Assembly (NCBI GenBank): GCA_005772895.1 | Contig: SXIH01000057.1 | Coordinates: 1-40,868 of the forward strand | Reading direction: 5' to 3' | Length of the DNA: 40,868 nucleotides | Source of the DNA: Bacteroidota bacterium | GTDB lineage: Bacteria > Bacteroidota > Bacteroidia > 2-12-FULL-35-15 | Part shown: positions 25,132 to 33,474 of the stretch, one piece after another | Position numbering within the stretch: the stretch's first letter is position 1 | How the letters are laid out: the number at the start of each line of letters is the position of its first letter | Notes under the pieces: generated by a model | Databases searched by the model: none | Told to the model about the DNA's origin: nothing | Seen by the model: only the letters and a program-made list of their open reading frames with translations | Made by a program: the position numbers and the translations under genes

Positions 25132-25691
25132 TATTTCTTGCTCAACACTTTTTTTAATTTATCTAAAATACGATAGACTTTCACTTTCGCATTATTCTCT
25201 GTTATACCAACAATCTCGCCAACTTCGGCAAAAGAATGCTTTTCAAAAAATCGTAATTCTATTAATTGAAGTTCTAAGGCATCTAATTGTTTAACTGCAT
25301 TCATCATTTGTTTAATTCCTTCTGTATTTTCCTCCAACTCTGCTTCCTGAGCAATTTGTATTATCCCATTCTGACTCAGACTCACCACCCTTTGGGCATT
25401 ATTTTTTCTAAAATACATATTAATTTCATTAAAGGCAATTCTGAAAAGCCAAGCGGAAAAAGGCACACCTTTGTACTCGTATTTTTTGATGTTGATGAGT
25501 GCTTTTAAAAAAACCTGTGAAGTTATATCAGCTGTGAGCTCTTCGTCATCAGTCCTGCGATAGATAAAAACGAATATTGATTTATAATACTTATCGTACA
25601 AGACTCCGAAACGCGCTGGATTCTCTTTTGCGGCTTCAATTAGCTGCAATTCCTGCTGAATTTCCTTATCCGATTTATGATGAGAGCTCAC
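25131..25691 (-). CDS. ECF-type sigma-70 family RNA polymerase sigma factor
   Basis: This 186-residue group 4 sigma factor has a sigma region 2 (about 28-95) with FGVLYDKYYKSIFVFIYRR, ELTADITSQVFLKAL and FSAWLFRIAFNEI. Sigma region 4 (about 130-182) has LDALELQLIELRFFEKHSFAEV and GITENNAKVKVYRILDKL. Region 3 is absent, as in ECF factors. The start is GTG at 25691. It heads a three-gene operon with two envelope proteins, so it probably governs an envelope response. It is divergent from the lipoprotein-ydcF operon. Confidence 0.88.
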   Translation of the reverse strand: MSSHHKSDKEIQQELQLIEAAKENPARFGVLYDKYYKSIFVFIYRRTDDEELTADITSQVFLKALINIKKYEYKGVPFSAWLFRIAFNEINMYFRKNNAQRVVSLSQNGIIQIAQEAELEENTEGIKQMMNAVKQLDALELQLIELRFFEKHSFAEVGEIVGITENNAKVKVYRILDKLKKVLSKK

Positions 25692-25750
25692 CGGTTAAAT
25701 ATATTTATATTAATAATGCAGTAAATGTAAGAAAGATACAGATACCTAAT

Positions 25751-25781
25751 TTTGAAGATTTATCAATAATGGGTACATTTG
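25751..25781 (+). promoter_or_regulatory. Consensus promoter of the lipoprotein-ydcF operon, near-leaderless
   Basis: TTTG (25751-25754), exactly 19 nt, then TACATTTG (25774-25781). The ATG at 25788 is only 6 nt downstream, so the transcript should have almost no leader. Confidence 0.75.
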
Positions 25782-25787
25782 AGATAT

Positions 25788-26597
25788 ATGAAACGTAGGA
25801 TTTCTCTATTTCTTGCATTGCCTTATCACCTTTTAATACCAATACTACTATTTTCAAGTTGTGCAGTACGCTCTGTATACGTTCCAACCATAGGAAACGA
25901 GCACTTATTTAATGAAAAAAAACAAATACAAGCAAAAGCATTTGTTGGAACCAATCACGCTGAAGTATTGGTTGGTAGCAATCCAATTAAGCACTTTTCT
26001 GTAGGAGCAAATATCAGTGCGGGAAAAGGATTATCCATTTATGAAGGATTAATTGGAACTTATGGATATTCAAAAGATAATGCAAAATGGAGGTATGAAC
26101 TTTTAGGAGGAGCTAATTCTACCAGAAATTTTTTAAAACAAAATAGTGCCTGGATTACAGCATTTCAGGAAGACAAATCAAATTACATTACCGAATCCTT
26201 GTATAACAAATATTTTTTTCAACTTTCATTTGGGTATTTTTCAAAAATGGAAATCTATAAAATCAATTACTCTTTTTCAATTTCCTGCAGAACATCCTAT
26301 ATCGATTTCAAAAAATACATCTATAAAGAAATAAATGCAGATAGTACACTTTTAATAAACAGCCCGGTTTACATTGTAAATAAAGAATTTCACAATAGAA
26401 AATTATTTCTTCTCGAACCATGTATTACCAATAAAGTTGGAATCAGAAATGTTTCAGCCATTTTGCAAGGACAGTTTATGATTCCTTATTCTACCGAAAT
26501 AGATATCAGATATACCAAATTCAGCCCTGTTTTTATATTCAGTATCGGATTTCAATATACATTTGTCTTCAAAAAACAAAAAGACCCATCGAAATGA
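25788..26597 (+). CDS. Outer-membrane lipoprotein, beta-rich, unknown function
   Basis: This 269-residue protein has a signal peptide and lipobox (LLFSSC, Cys25). The body consists of alternating amphipathic strands, for example HFSVGANISAGKGLSIYEGLIGTYG, typical of Bacteroidota lipoproteins that have a small barrel-like domain. I do not recognise a named family. ATG 25788 is preferred over an in-frame TTG nine bases upstream because it gives a normal signal peptide and lies after the -7 box. It overlaps ydcF by 4 bp (ATGA). Confidence 0.7.
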   Translation: MKRRISLFLALPYHLLIPILLFSSCAVRSVYVPTIGNEHLFNEKKQIQAKAFVGTNHAEVLVGSNPIKHFSVGANISAGKGLSIYEGLIGTYGYSKDNAKWRYELLGGANSTRNFLKQNSAWITAFQEDKSNYITESLYNKYFFQLSFGYFSKMEIYKINYSFSISCRTSYIDFKKYIYKEINADSTLLINSPVYIVNKEFHNRKLFLLEPCITNKVGIRNVSAILQGQFMIPYSTEIDIRYTKFSPVFIFSIGFQYTFVFKKQKDPSK

Positions 26598-27229
26598 GAA
26601 TTCTCTTTTTTATACTTATTCTTTTGAGTCTTCAGTCGTGCATATTTTTTGGAAGCCGGCAAAACAAACATTACAAAAGCGTTGAGCAAATAAAACCGGT
26701 GGATGTTATTATTGTTCCTGGTTTACCATTGTTTAATGGACAATGGGATACACTCTTAAAGGCTAGAATTGTATGGTCAAATTTTTTGTATAAAAAAGGA
26801 ATAACCAACAATATTATCTACTCCGGAAATGCTGTTTATACAAAATGGAAAGAAGGTCCATCAATGGCACTGTTTGCTGCACAACTAGGAATAAAATCTG
26901 AAAACATTTTAATTGATACAATTGCAGAACACAGCACAGAAAATTTATACTATAGTTACCAATTGGCAAAACAAAAAGGATACAAAACAATTGCTGTTGC
27001 TACAGACCCATTTCAATGTGCACTTCTTCAAAAATTTGCCGAAAAAAATTTTAAAGAAGAAATTCATTTTCTTCCTATAATTTACGATAGCATTCGAAAT
27101 GAAATGAAAATTCAGTTAACGATTGATACAACGGTTACTGTTGCAACAAACTTTATTCCGCTGGAACAGCGACAAGATTATAAAGAAAGACTGAATGGAA
27201 CGAGAGGGAAACACATTAAGAAAGAATAG
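26594..27229 (+). CDS. YdcF/SanA-type (DUF218) envelope protein
   Basis: This 211-residue DUF218 protein has an N-terminal hydrophobic segment ending in a possible lipobox (LQSC, Cys16). The core contains VDVIIVPGLPLFNG, IIYSGNAVYTKWKEG, then ENILIDTIAEHSTENLYYS and KTIAVATDPFQCALL. These are the conserved strands of the YdcF/ElyC/SanA family, linked in E. coli to envelope integrity. It is translationally coupled to the lipoprotein upstream. Its stop abuts the stop of the convergent addB-like gene with no spacer. Confidence 0.85.
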   Translation: MRILFFILILLSLQSCIFFGSRQNKHYKSVEQIKPVDVIIVPGLPLFNGQWDTLLKARIVWSNFLYKKGITNNIIYSGNAVYTKWKEGPSMALFAAQLGIKSENILIDTIAEHSTENLYYSYQLAKQKGYKTIAVATDPFQCALLQKFAEKNFKEEIHFLPIIYDSIRNEMKIQLTIDTTVTVATNFIPLEQRQDYKERLNGTRGKHIKKE

Positions 27230-30127
27230 TTATCTATTACAAATACCCTTAAAGGCACAATATTCACAATTATCCAACTCTTTTGTCTGGGTAAAATGCA
27301 AATTTTTATCAAATATTTCAGAAAGCAACACCTGAAGTTGTTTTTCAAAATCAGCTAATACTTCCACATTCAAACTAGATGAGTCATTAACTTTTACAGG
27401 TTTTAGTCCGGCACTTAACTCACGGAATGTAACAATCCCGGAAACAATGTTCTCATTGATTTCTGGATTTGTTTTTTGGTATAGCCAGGCGTACGTTAGC
27501 AATTGAAAACTTTTTGCCAATCCTGCATTTGTTCGAATATCTTCCCAGTCATCTAATTTTAATTCTTTATTATCAGCTAAACCTGTTTTATAATCTACAA
27601 TTCGTGTAATACTTCCAAGCGTGTCTATTCTATCTGCTTTTCCTTTTACTTTAATTACATTCTTACCAACCGAAATATCCGATTCTAATTCCTGCTCCAA
27701 TGCTTTAATAATAATTGGAGTTCCATTCTTTTCAGCTTTCTGAATATTGACAATTTCTGCATTCAAAAAGTTGTTTATGAATTTAAGTGCTAATTTAAAG
27801 GTTAACAAATTTTTCCCATAACTCACTTCTGTTTCACTATACTTTATTTTAAAGAAATTTAAAGTAGTTACGTCTACTTTCTTTTTCATTTCTGTTATAT
27901 CATCCACTTGAATCTTTTTCCCGACAAACGGTTTATAAAACGACTCCAATGTTTCATGAATCACATTCCCTAATGTGTCAGCGCCAATAGTCTCTTCTAC
28001 TTCATCGGCTTCTTTTAGTTTAGCAATTGCATGGAAATAAAATTGCAAGGAACAATTACGATAAATGTTTAATAGAGAAGGAGAAAATCCTATCTCCGAT
28101 TTTAACTTTAATTTTTCAAAAACGGAATCCGATTTTTCAATGGATATTTTGTTCTCCGCACCATTATTAATGATTGGAATGCTTACCAATTGCTCCGTTA
28201 TAGTCACATTCGGATTGGCTTTTGGTAATTCATAAATCAATTGGGTAACAAAACGACTCTTCTCCCCGCTTCCTAAAGCATCGCTTTCTGTATTGTACAG
28301 CAAATAGATGTTTGTAGCTCTTTGTAGCAACCTATAAAAGTGGTAAGAGAAAATTGAATCTTTATCACCATATGTTGGCAATCCGAATACTCTTTTTAAT
28401 TCAAAAGGAATAAATGAATTGACCGCCTTTCCGGAAGGCAATATATCTTCATTACAAGAAAGCAAAATCACATTTTCGAAATCAAGGGTACGTGTTTCTA
28501 ACATTCCCATTACTTGTAAACCCATCAGAGGTTCACCATAGAATGGCAAAGTTGAAGTTCGTACAATTTGATTCACTATGCTTCTCAAAGTTTTTAAATC
28601 TTTAACGGAATCGGGATACTGTTCCATTAAGACTTGTATTCTCTTTATGATTTTTGTAAAGGCGAATAAATATTCCAACTCCAAACTTGCTTTGTTTTCA
28701 TCATTTTTGTCTTGCTGAAGAACTATTCCATTTTTTAATGTCTCAATTAAATAATGAACACATTCAATTGCATCGGTAGGAGTTTGCCAATGTTTAAAAA
28801 TTCCGCTAAGAACGTCAAACTCTTTTTCGCATTCGAACTCAGCAAAAATTGATTCGAGCATTTTCAAACTGACAAAAACAATGTTTCGTTGTTGAATTGC
28901 TTGCAAAACTTTACGAATACTATATTCTTTTGAAACAGTAAGCAAGGCTGTTGCTGTGTAGGCGTGACTCAGCAACTTCACAACATCACTGTGATAAAAA
29001 CTATAATTAGCTTTTCCTTGTGCTAGTTTCAATCCGTTTTCGTGTATTGAAAAAACTAAATCAAAATAACCGGCAACAGGAGTATTCTTCAATGGGTATC
29101 CCATTGTAACGTTTATGTCTTTTAAATTTTCAGGTAAAGAATGCAAAACCGGAAACAACAAGTTCTCGTCTGCCAAAACAATAGCAGTTGCCTGCAATAA
29201 TGGATCTGTTTTCTTTATTTCCTCCACCAAGCTTCCGGCAACCTTAGCCTGAGCAACATTTTTAGCCGCACCAATAATTGTAACTGATTTCTTCTCAACC
29301 GAAAGCAGTGTTTCTTCAATTGTAAGATTTCTGTTGCTCGATTGTTTATCAAAAGGCAATAGTTTTGAAAACTTTCCTGATTGCCGATACTTCCGAATGA
29401 ATCGTCCTGCTTCCTGATTTATATTATTAATATAATATGAATCCGTATCCCAAATAATCTCTGCTTTATCTGCATTCAACAATTTTTCAATAATCTCCTC
29501 TTCCGCCTTGTTCAAAGCATTGAATCCAGCAAAAATAATTTTCTTCCAAGGATGTTTTGCCACACGCTCTTCCACATTATCAGCTACAACACGGTAAGCC
29601 ATGCCTTGATATGCTTGATGCTGAGACAATAGACGCTGAGAAAAATTCTGATAGTATTCTCCTAATAATTTCCAGAATTCCAGATATTGCTTTTGAAAAT
29701 CAGTCAATGTTTCTTCTGAATTCAAACTCCAGGCTTCTAATTCCTTAATGTCTTTTAAATTTCCGAAAAGTTGTTTGTGATCAACCAAATATCTGTCAAT
29801 CTCATTTAAATCGCTCAACAATATTTGTCCCCACTTACTAAACTCATCAAAACTCTCAATATCTCTTTTTCCAACTTGCTTAACTGTTTCGTACAGCTCA
29901 AAAAGCAAAGTTGTTGAATCGGCCACTTCCAATTCGGCCAAAAGAGATACAAAATCTTCGGTAGCTAGTATTTCCGGACTCCAGAATGTTTTTTTGAGTT
30001 TTTTAGAAAAGTGCGTTTTCAGAAACAAACCCGCACGCCTATTGGGCAATACAATACATAACTCGCTCACATCGTCTCCATATTTTTCATAGAGATAGTC
30101 AACTGTTTTTTGAAGGAATGATTGCAT
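27230..30127 (-). CDS. AddB-like PD-(D/E)XK nuclease subunit
   Basis: This 965-residue protein is of the AddB/RexB type, which with AddA processes double-strand DNA ends for recombination. It has a helicase-like N-terminal region lacking a clear Walker A and a C-terminal RecB-type nuclease with KGKADRIDTLG, IVDYKTG and FQLLTYAWLYQ. A cysteine in IYRNCSLQFYF plus the C-terminal NCEYCAFKGIC give the four ligands expected for an AddB 4Fe-4S cluster. The addA-like gene lies 3.3 kb upstream on the same strand. The partnership is inferred from family and proximity. Confidence 0.85.
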   Translation of the reverse strand: MQSFLQKTVDYLYEKYGDDVSELCIVLPNRRAGLFLKTHFSKKLKKTFWSPEILATEDFVSLLAELEVADSTTLLFELYETVKQVGKRDIESFDEFSKWGQILLSDLNEIDRYLVDHKQLFGNLKDIKELEAWSLNSEETLTDFQKQYLEFWKLLGEYYQNFSQRLLSQHQAYQGMAYRVVADNVEERVAKHPWKKIIFAGFNALNKAEEEIIEKLLNADKAEIIWDTDSYYINNINQEAGRFIRKYRQSGKFSKLLPFDKQSSNRNLTIEETLLSVEKKSVTIIGAAKNVAQAKVAGSLVEEIKKTDPLLQATAIVLADENLLFPVLHSLPENLKDINVTMGYPLKNTPVAGYFDLVFSIHENGLKLAQGKANYSFYHSDVVKLLSHAYTATALLTVSKEYSIRKVLQAIQQRNIVFVSLKMLESIFAEFECEKEFDVLSGIFKHWQTPTDAIECVHYLIETLKNGIVLQQDKNDENKASLELEYLFAFTKIIKRIQVLMEQYPDSVKDLKTLRSIVNQIVRTSTLPFYGEPLMGLQVMGMLETRTLDFENVILLSCNEDILPSGKAVNSFIPFELKRVFGLPTYGDKDSIFSYHFYRLLQRATNIYLLYNTESDALGSGEKSRFVTQLIYELPKANPNVTITEQLVSIPIINNGAENKISIEKSDSVFEKLKLKSEIGFSPSLLNIYRNCSLQFYFHAIAKLKEADEVEETIGADTLGNVIHETLESFYKPFVGKKIQVDDITEMKKKVDVTTLNFFKIKYSETEVSYGKNLLTFKLALKFINNFLNAEIVNIQKAEKNGTPIIIKALEQELESDISVGKNVIKVKGKADRIDTLGSITRIVDYKTGLADNKELKLDDWEDIRTNAGLAKSFQLLTYAWLYQKTNPEINENIVSGIVTFRELSAGLKPVKVNDSSSLNVEVLADFEKQLQVLLSEIFDKNLHFTQTKELDNCEYCAFKGICNR

Positions 30128-30268
30128 TTATATTGAATTTCTAAAATTATTCTTATAAAATGTAAATATAAAAATACTAATTGGTAATATTGGTACGTTA
30201 TTGATGAAAACAAAGAAATCATGAAATGCGTAAGTATTCATGAATTCCTTTAAAAAAACAATAAATAT

Positions 30269-30940
30269 ATGAGTAACAGAATCATCGCCCTTCTAGTTAT
30301 TGCGCAATTCATCTGTTTGTCGCAATCAGCCCAAGTGAAACGAGCATCAGATGCTTGTCCGGGTTCCAATAACAAATCAAGCACCAGCAAGGACTACGCT
30401 TATTTAAGCAAACGTACTTCAGGTGATAGTGATTTCTCAAAACCGAAATATCAGAGCATTTATGCGAAAAACTCTTCTGCAAATACGACAAGTAAAAGAG
30501 GAAGGGCGATTGCGAAAGAAGAAAGAGTAGTAAAAACAGAAACTGTACATTCAGAAAAGAAAACTGCTCCCAAAGTAAAAGAAGAAAAAAACAATTCAGG
30601 CAAAGTAAGCCCTGAACCTATTGTAGAAGATGAATTTGAGCAAAATGCAATTTTTGAGAAAAAAGCAGGGACATCAAAACCGATGGATGTTATCCAAACT
30701 GAAAAGGTAGTAAATACTGAAACAAAATCTGAACTTACAAAGCCTGCTCGTCCGATAGGCGGGGAAGAAGGAAAAACAGCTTCGTCAAAAAAATCAGAAA
30801 AGAGTACTTCAAAGAAAGAAAATATAAAATCAAGTGATTTGACTACTACTAAAGCAACAAAACAAAAACAACAAAAGAAAACCGGAATAAAAAAATTGCG
30901 TTTGGGTAAAAAATGTGCTACTGATTGTCCGGAATTTTAA
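30269..30940 (+). CDS. Hypothetical secreted lysine/serine/threonine-rich protein
   Basis: I do not recognise this 223-residue protein. It has a signal peptide (about 1-21, ending SQSAQ) followed by a long, mostly low-complexity body rich in Lys, Ser, Thr and Glu, probably disordered. One Cys is near the N-terminus (DACPG) and two sit at the very end (KKCATDCPEF). The DNA at 30741-30763 that encodes KPARPIGGE looks like a dispersed repeat. A conserved small gene follows at 30943, two bases after its stop. Confidence 0.55.
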   Translation: MSNRIIALLVIAQFICLSQSAQVKRASDACPGSNNKSSTSKDYAYLSKRTSGDSDFSKPKYQSIYAKNSSANTTSKRGRAIAKEERVVKTETVHSEKKTAPKVKEEKNNSGKVSPEPIVEDEFEQNAIFEKKAGTSKPMDVIQTEKVVNTETKSELTKPARPIGGEEGKTASSKKSEKSTSKKENIKSSDLTTTKATKQKQQKKTGIKKLRLGKKCATDCPEF

Positions 30941-30942
30941 TT

Positions 30943-31194
30943 ATGGAAGTTCAATATCCTCAATACAGAAAATATTTAAACGAAAAATCGTTCTTTAAGA
31001 TTACTTCTTCTACTGAGTGGGAAGAAATTCAAATCATTGGTAGTAAATATGTGTTAACTCATTTTAAAGTCAATATTATGCCAGATAGAAATTTTCTTCA
31101 CGACATGACGTTTGATTATAAAGAGAATTGGAAAGTAATTTCAGAAGAAGAGTATTTATCTTGTAGAAAAAACATAATCGCTTCGAAATACTGA
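30943..31194 (+). CDS. Conserved hypothetical small protein
   Basis: This 83-residue soluble protein starts MEVQYPQYRKYLNEKSFFKI. It contains EWEEIQIIGSKYVLTHFK, a DRNFLHDM segment and a C-terminal WKVISEEEYLSCRK. The pattern is familiar from Bacteroidota hypothetical proteins, but I have no function for it. The ATG at 30943 was chosen over an earlier in-frame start inside the upstream gene. It begins 2 bp after the preceding stop, so it is co-transcribed. Confidence 0.65.
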   Translation: MEVQYPQYRKYLNEKSFFKITSSTEWEEIQIIGSKYVLTHFKVNIMPDRNFLHDMTFDYKENWKVISEEEYLSCRKNIIASKY

Positions 31195-31196
31195 AG

Positions 31197-31220
31197 CCTT
31201 CGACTCCGCTCAGTCTGACG
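31197..31220. repeat. REP-like GACTCCGCTC repeat (copy 3)
   Basis: CCTTCGACTCCGCTCAG followed by TCTGACG, 2 bp after the stop at 31194. Same core as 3271-3295 and 22369-22394. Confidence 0.65.
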
Positions 31221-31249
31221 TTACTATTGTGACACTTTATATAGTTTAA

Positions 31250-31305
31250 TTGTGATTAAAAAAGCCTTGCCCCGAGTACTCGGGGCAAGGCTTTTTTAAT
31301 CACAA
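31250..31305. terminator. 56-bp perfect palindrome, bidirectional terminator
   Basis: The two 28-bp halves are exact reverse complements. The stem contains AAAAAAGCCTTG and CAAGGCTTTTTT, giving T-runs on both strands. The centre is CCCCGAGTACTCGGGG. It lies between converging genes ending at 31194 and 31312. Confidence 0.9.
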
Positions 31306-31311
31306 ACAATA

Positions 31312-33381
31312 TTACCAAATCTCTGCTCTTTCAGCTTTAGGGCGGTACATTTTATCACCTTCTTTTACGCCAAATGCATCATAAAATTCCTGCATATTGC
31401 TCAATGGTCCATTTCCACGGAAGTTACCAGGTGAGTGAGGATTAGTTTGCACCATGTTCTTTAAGAACTCGGGACGCATATTTCCTCTCCAACCTTGTGC
31501 CCACGACATAAAGAAACGTTGCTCAGCAGTAAAGCCATCAATTTTTTCAGGAGCAGGTTTTCCTTCCATCGATTTTTTCAAAGCATAATAGGAAATTGTT
31601 AATCCGCCCAAATCAGCAATATTTTCTCCCAAAGTTAATTCGCCTCTCACATGCATGCTATCAATTGCAATATAATTATTGAATTGATTCACCAACATAT
31701 CTGTTTTCTTTTTGAAATTAGCTTTATCTGTATCTGTCCACCAGTTTTTCAAATTTCCGTCCGCATCAAACTGTGCACCTTCATCATCAAAACCATGTGT
31801 TAATTCGTGACCAATGATTGCACCCATACAACCGTAGTTCACGGCATCATCAGCGTCAGGGTTAAAGAAAATTGGCTGCATAATTCCTGCTGGGAAAACA
31901 ATTTCGTTCATAGAAGGATTATAATACGCATTGATTGTAGGTGGTGTCATTCCCCACTCTGTACGATCAACCGGTTTTCCTAATTTAGCAACACTTTGCT
32001 TAAATGCATAAGTATTAGCACGCATAAAATTCTGAACATAAGAATCACGTTTGATATCCAAAGATGAATAATCTTTCCATTTATCAGGATAACCTAATTT
32101 CAACATTACTTTATCCAACTTTAAGTTGGCAGCTTTTTTTGTTTCTTCACTCATCCAATCGCGGCTTGCAATACGAACACGGTAAGCAGCAATTAAATTT
32201 TTCACCATCTCAGCAACTTTATCTTTGCTCGCTTGAGTAAAATGTTTTTCAACAAATACTTGCCCAAGAGCATCGCCCAAAGAAGCATCTGTAGCTTCAA
32301 ATGAACGTTTCCATCTCGGTTTCAATGCAGGAATTCCTAATAAAGTTTTTCCATAAAAATCAAAATGTTCGTTTACAACATTATCGCTTAACTTACTTGC
32401 TGTTTGGTCAATTAATCCCCAACGTAAATATGTTTTCCAATCATTAATTGAAACCGATTTAATTGCAGTATTTAAAGCTTTGAAAAACTCTGGCTGACCA
32501 ACAATAACATTATTGATGTTTTTGATTTCAGTTGTTTCGAAATAAAGTGTCCAGTTAAAATTAGGAGTTAATTCTGCTAATTCCTTCACTGTTTTTTTAT
32601 TGTACATCAATTCAGGATTACGCATATCAATCTTTGTCATAGAAGCCTTTGCAAGAGTAGTCTCAATTCCATAAACTACTTTTGCGTTTTTTTCTGCTAC
32701 TTCTGGTTTATCACCAAGCAAAACAAACATATTTGCAATATGCTTTTTATAAGCGCTTTGAATTCCTAAAGTACGCTCATCCGTATTTGTATAATAATCT
32801 CTGTCAGGCAATGAAATACCACCTTGTCCGAATTGAGTAATTATTTCGGTACTAATTTTTGGATCTTGTCCGATATATCCGCCAAACATTGGACCTATTC
32901 CAATTGTATGAAGATGTGCAACTGCTTTTATTAAATCATCTGATGTTTTGATATTCTCAATGGCAGCAAATTCATCTTTTAATGGAGTAATTCCATCAGC
33001 ATTTAATTTTACTGAATCGTTAGCAACTGAATAAAAATCACCAATCTTTTGTTTGTTACTTCCGGCAACCGCTGATTTATCATTAGCTGCCTCATCCAAT
33101 ATTGCTCTAAGCTTTGCAAGATTTTTTTCCATCAGCTCATTAAAACTACCCCAACGACTTTCCGATTCGGGTATTGGATTGTTTTTCATCCAATTTCCAT
33201 TAACAAATTGATAAAAATCATCTACAGGTTTTGCTGTGCTGTCAATATTTTTTGTGTCAATTCCTGTATTAGGTGCTTGAACAGCTTCGTCTTTTTTTGC
33301 ATCGCCACCACAAGATGCGAAAGTTATTACAGTAGCAATCCCGATAGCTATCGGGGCTGAAAGTTTAAGGATATTTTGCAT
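31312..33381 (-). CDS. M13-family zinc metallopeptidase lipoprotein
   Basis: This 689-residue neprilysin/PepO-type endopeptidase is predicted to act in the periplasm or at the cell surface. It has a signal peptide with lipobox TFASCGG (Cys24), an N-terminal M13 domain starting DDFYQFVNGNWMKNNPIPES, the zinc motif GHELTHGFDDEG near residue 525, and the downstream GENIADLGG with the third zinc ligand. NAYYNP and the C-terminal WRGNMRPEF and YRPKAERAEIW region are also typical. Part of the signal peptide (residues 9-14) is encoded by a dispersed palindrome. A consensus promoter lies at 33401-33431. Confidence 0.92.
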   Translation of the reverse strand: MQNILKLSAPIAIGIATVITFASCGGDAKKDEAVQAPNTGIDTKNIDSTAKPVDDFYQFVNGNWMKNNPIPESESRWGSFNELMEKNLAKLRAILDEAANDKSAVAGSNKQKIGDFYSVANDSVKLNADGITPLKDEFAAIENIKTSDDLIKAVAHLHTIGIGPMFGGYIGQDPKISTEIITQFGQGGISLPDRDYYTNTDERTLGIQSAYKKHIANMFVLLGDKPEVAEKNAKVVYGIETTLAKASMTKIDMRNPELMYNKKTVKELAELTPNFNWTLYFETTEIKNINNVIVGQPEFFKALNTAIKSVSINDWKTYLRWGLIDQTASKLSDNVVNEHFDFYGKTLLGIPALKPRWKRSFEATDASLGDALGQVFVEKHFTQASKDKVAEMVKNLIAAYRVRIASRDWMSEETKKAANLKLDKVMLKLGYPDKWKDYSSLDIKRDSYVQNFMRANTYAFKQSVAKLGKPVDRTEWGMTPPTINAYYNPSMNEIVFPAGIMQPIFFNPDADDAVNYGCMGAIIGHELTHGFDDEGAQFDADGNLKNWWTDTDKANFKKKTDMLVNQFNNYIAIDSMHVRGELTLGENIADLGGLTISYYALKKSMEGKPAPEKIDGFTAEQRFFMSWAQGWRGNMRPEFLKNMVQTNPHSPGNFRGNGPLSNMQEFYDAFGVKEGDKMYRPKAERAEIW
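33340..33355. repeat. CCCGATAGCTATCGGG palindrome inside a signal-peptide codon stretch
   Basis: A perfect 16-bp palindrome identical to the cores at 2256-2271 and 20652-20667. It encodes residues 10-14 (PIAIG) of the M13 peptidase. Confidence 0.85.
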
Positions 33382-33400
33382 GTCTTTTTTAATTTGAGAA

Positions 33401-33431
33401 CGAATTTACCTCAAATCATTAATATGACAAA
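33401..33431 (-). promoter_or_regulatory. Promoter of the M13 peptidase gene
   Basis: On the minus strand TTTG (33431-33428), 19 nt, then TAAATTCG (33408-33401), one base off the consensus. The leader is about 15 nt. Confidence 0.65.
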
Positions 33432-33474
33432 ATGATTTTGTTAAATGGTGATATTCAGGGATAAATGGAGACTT

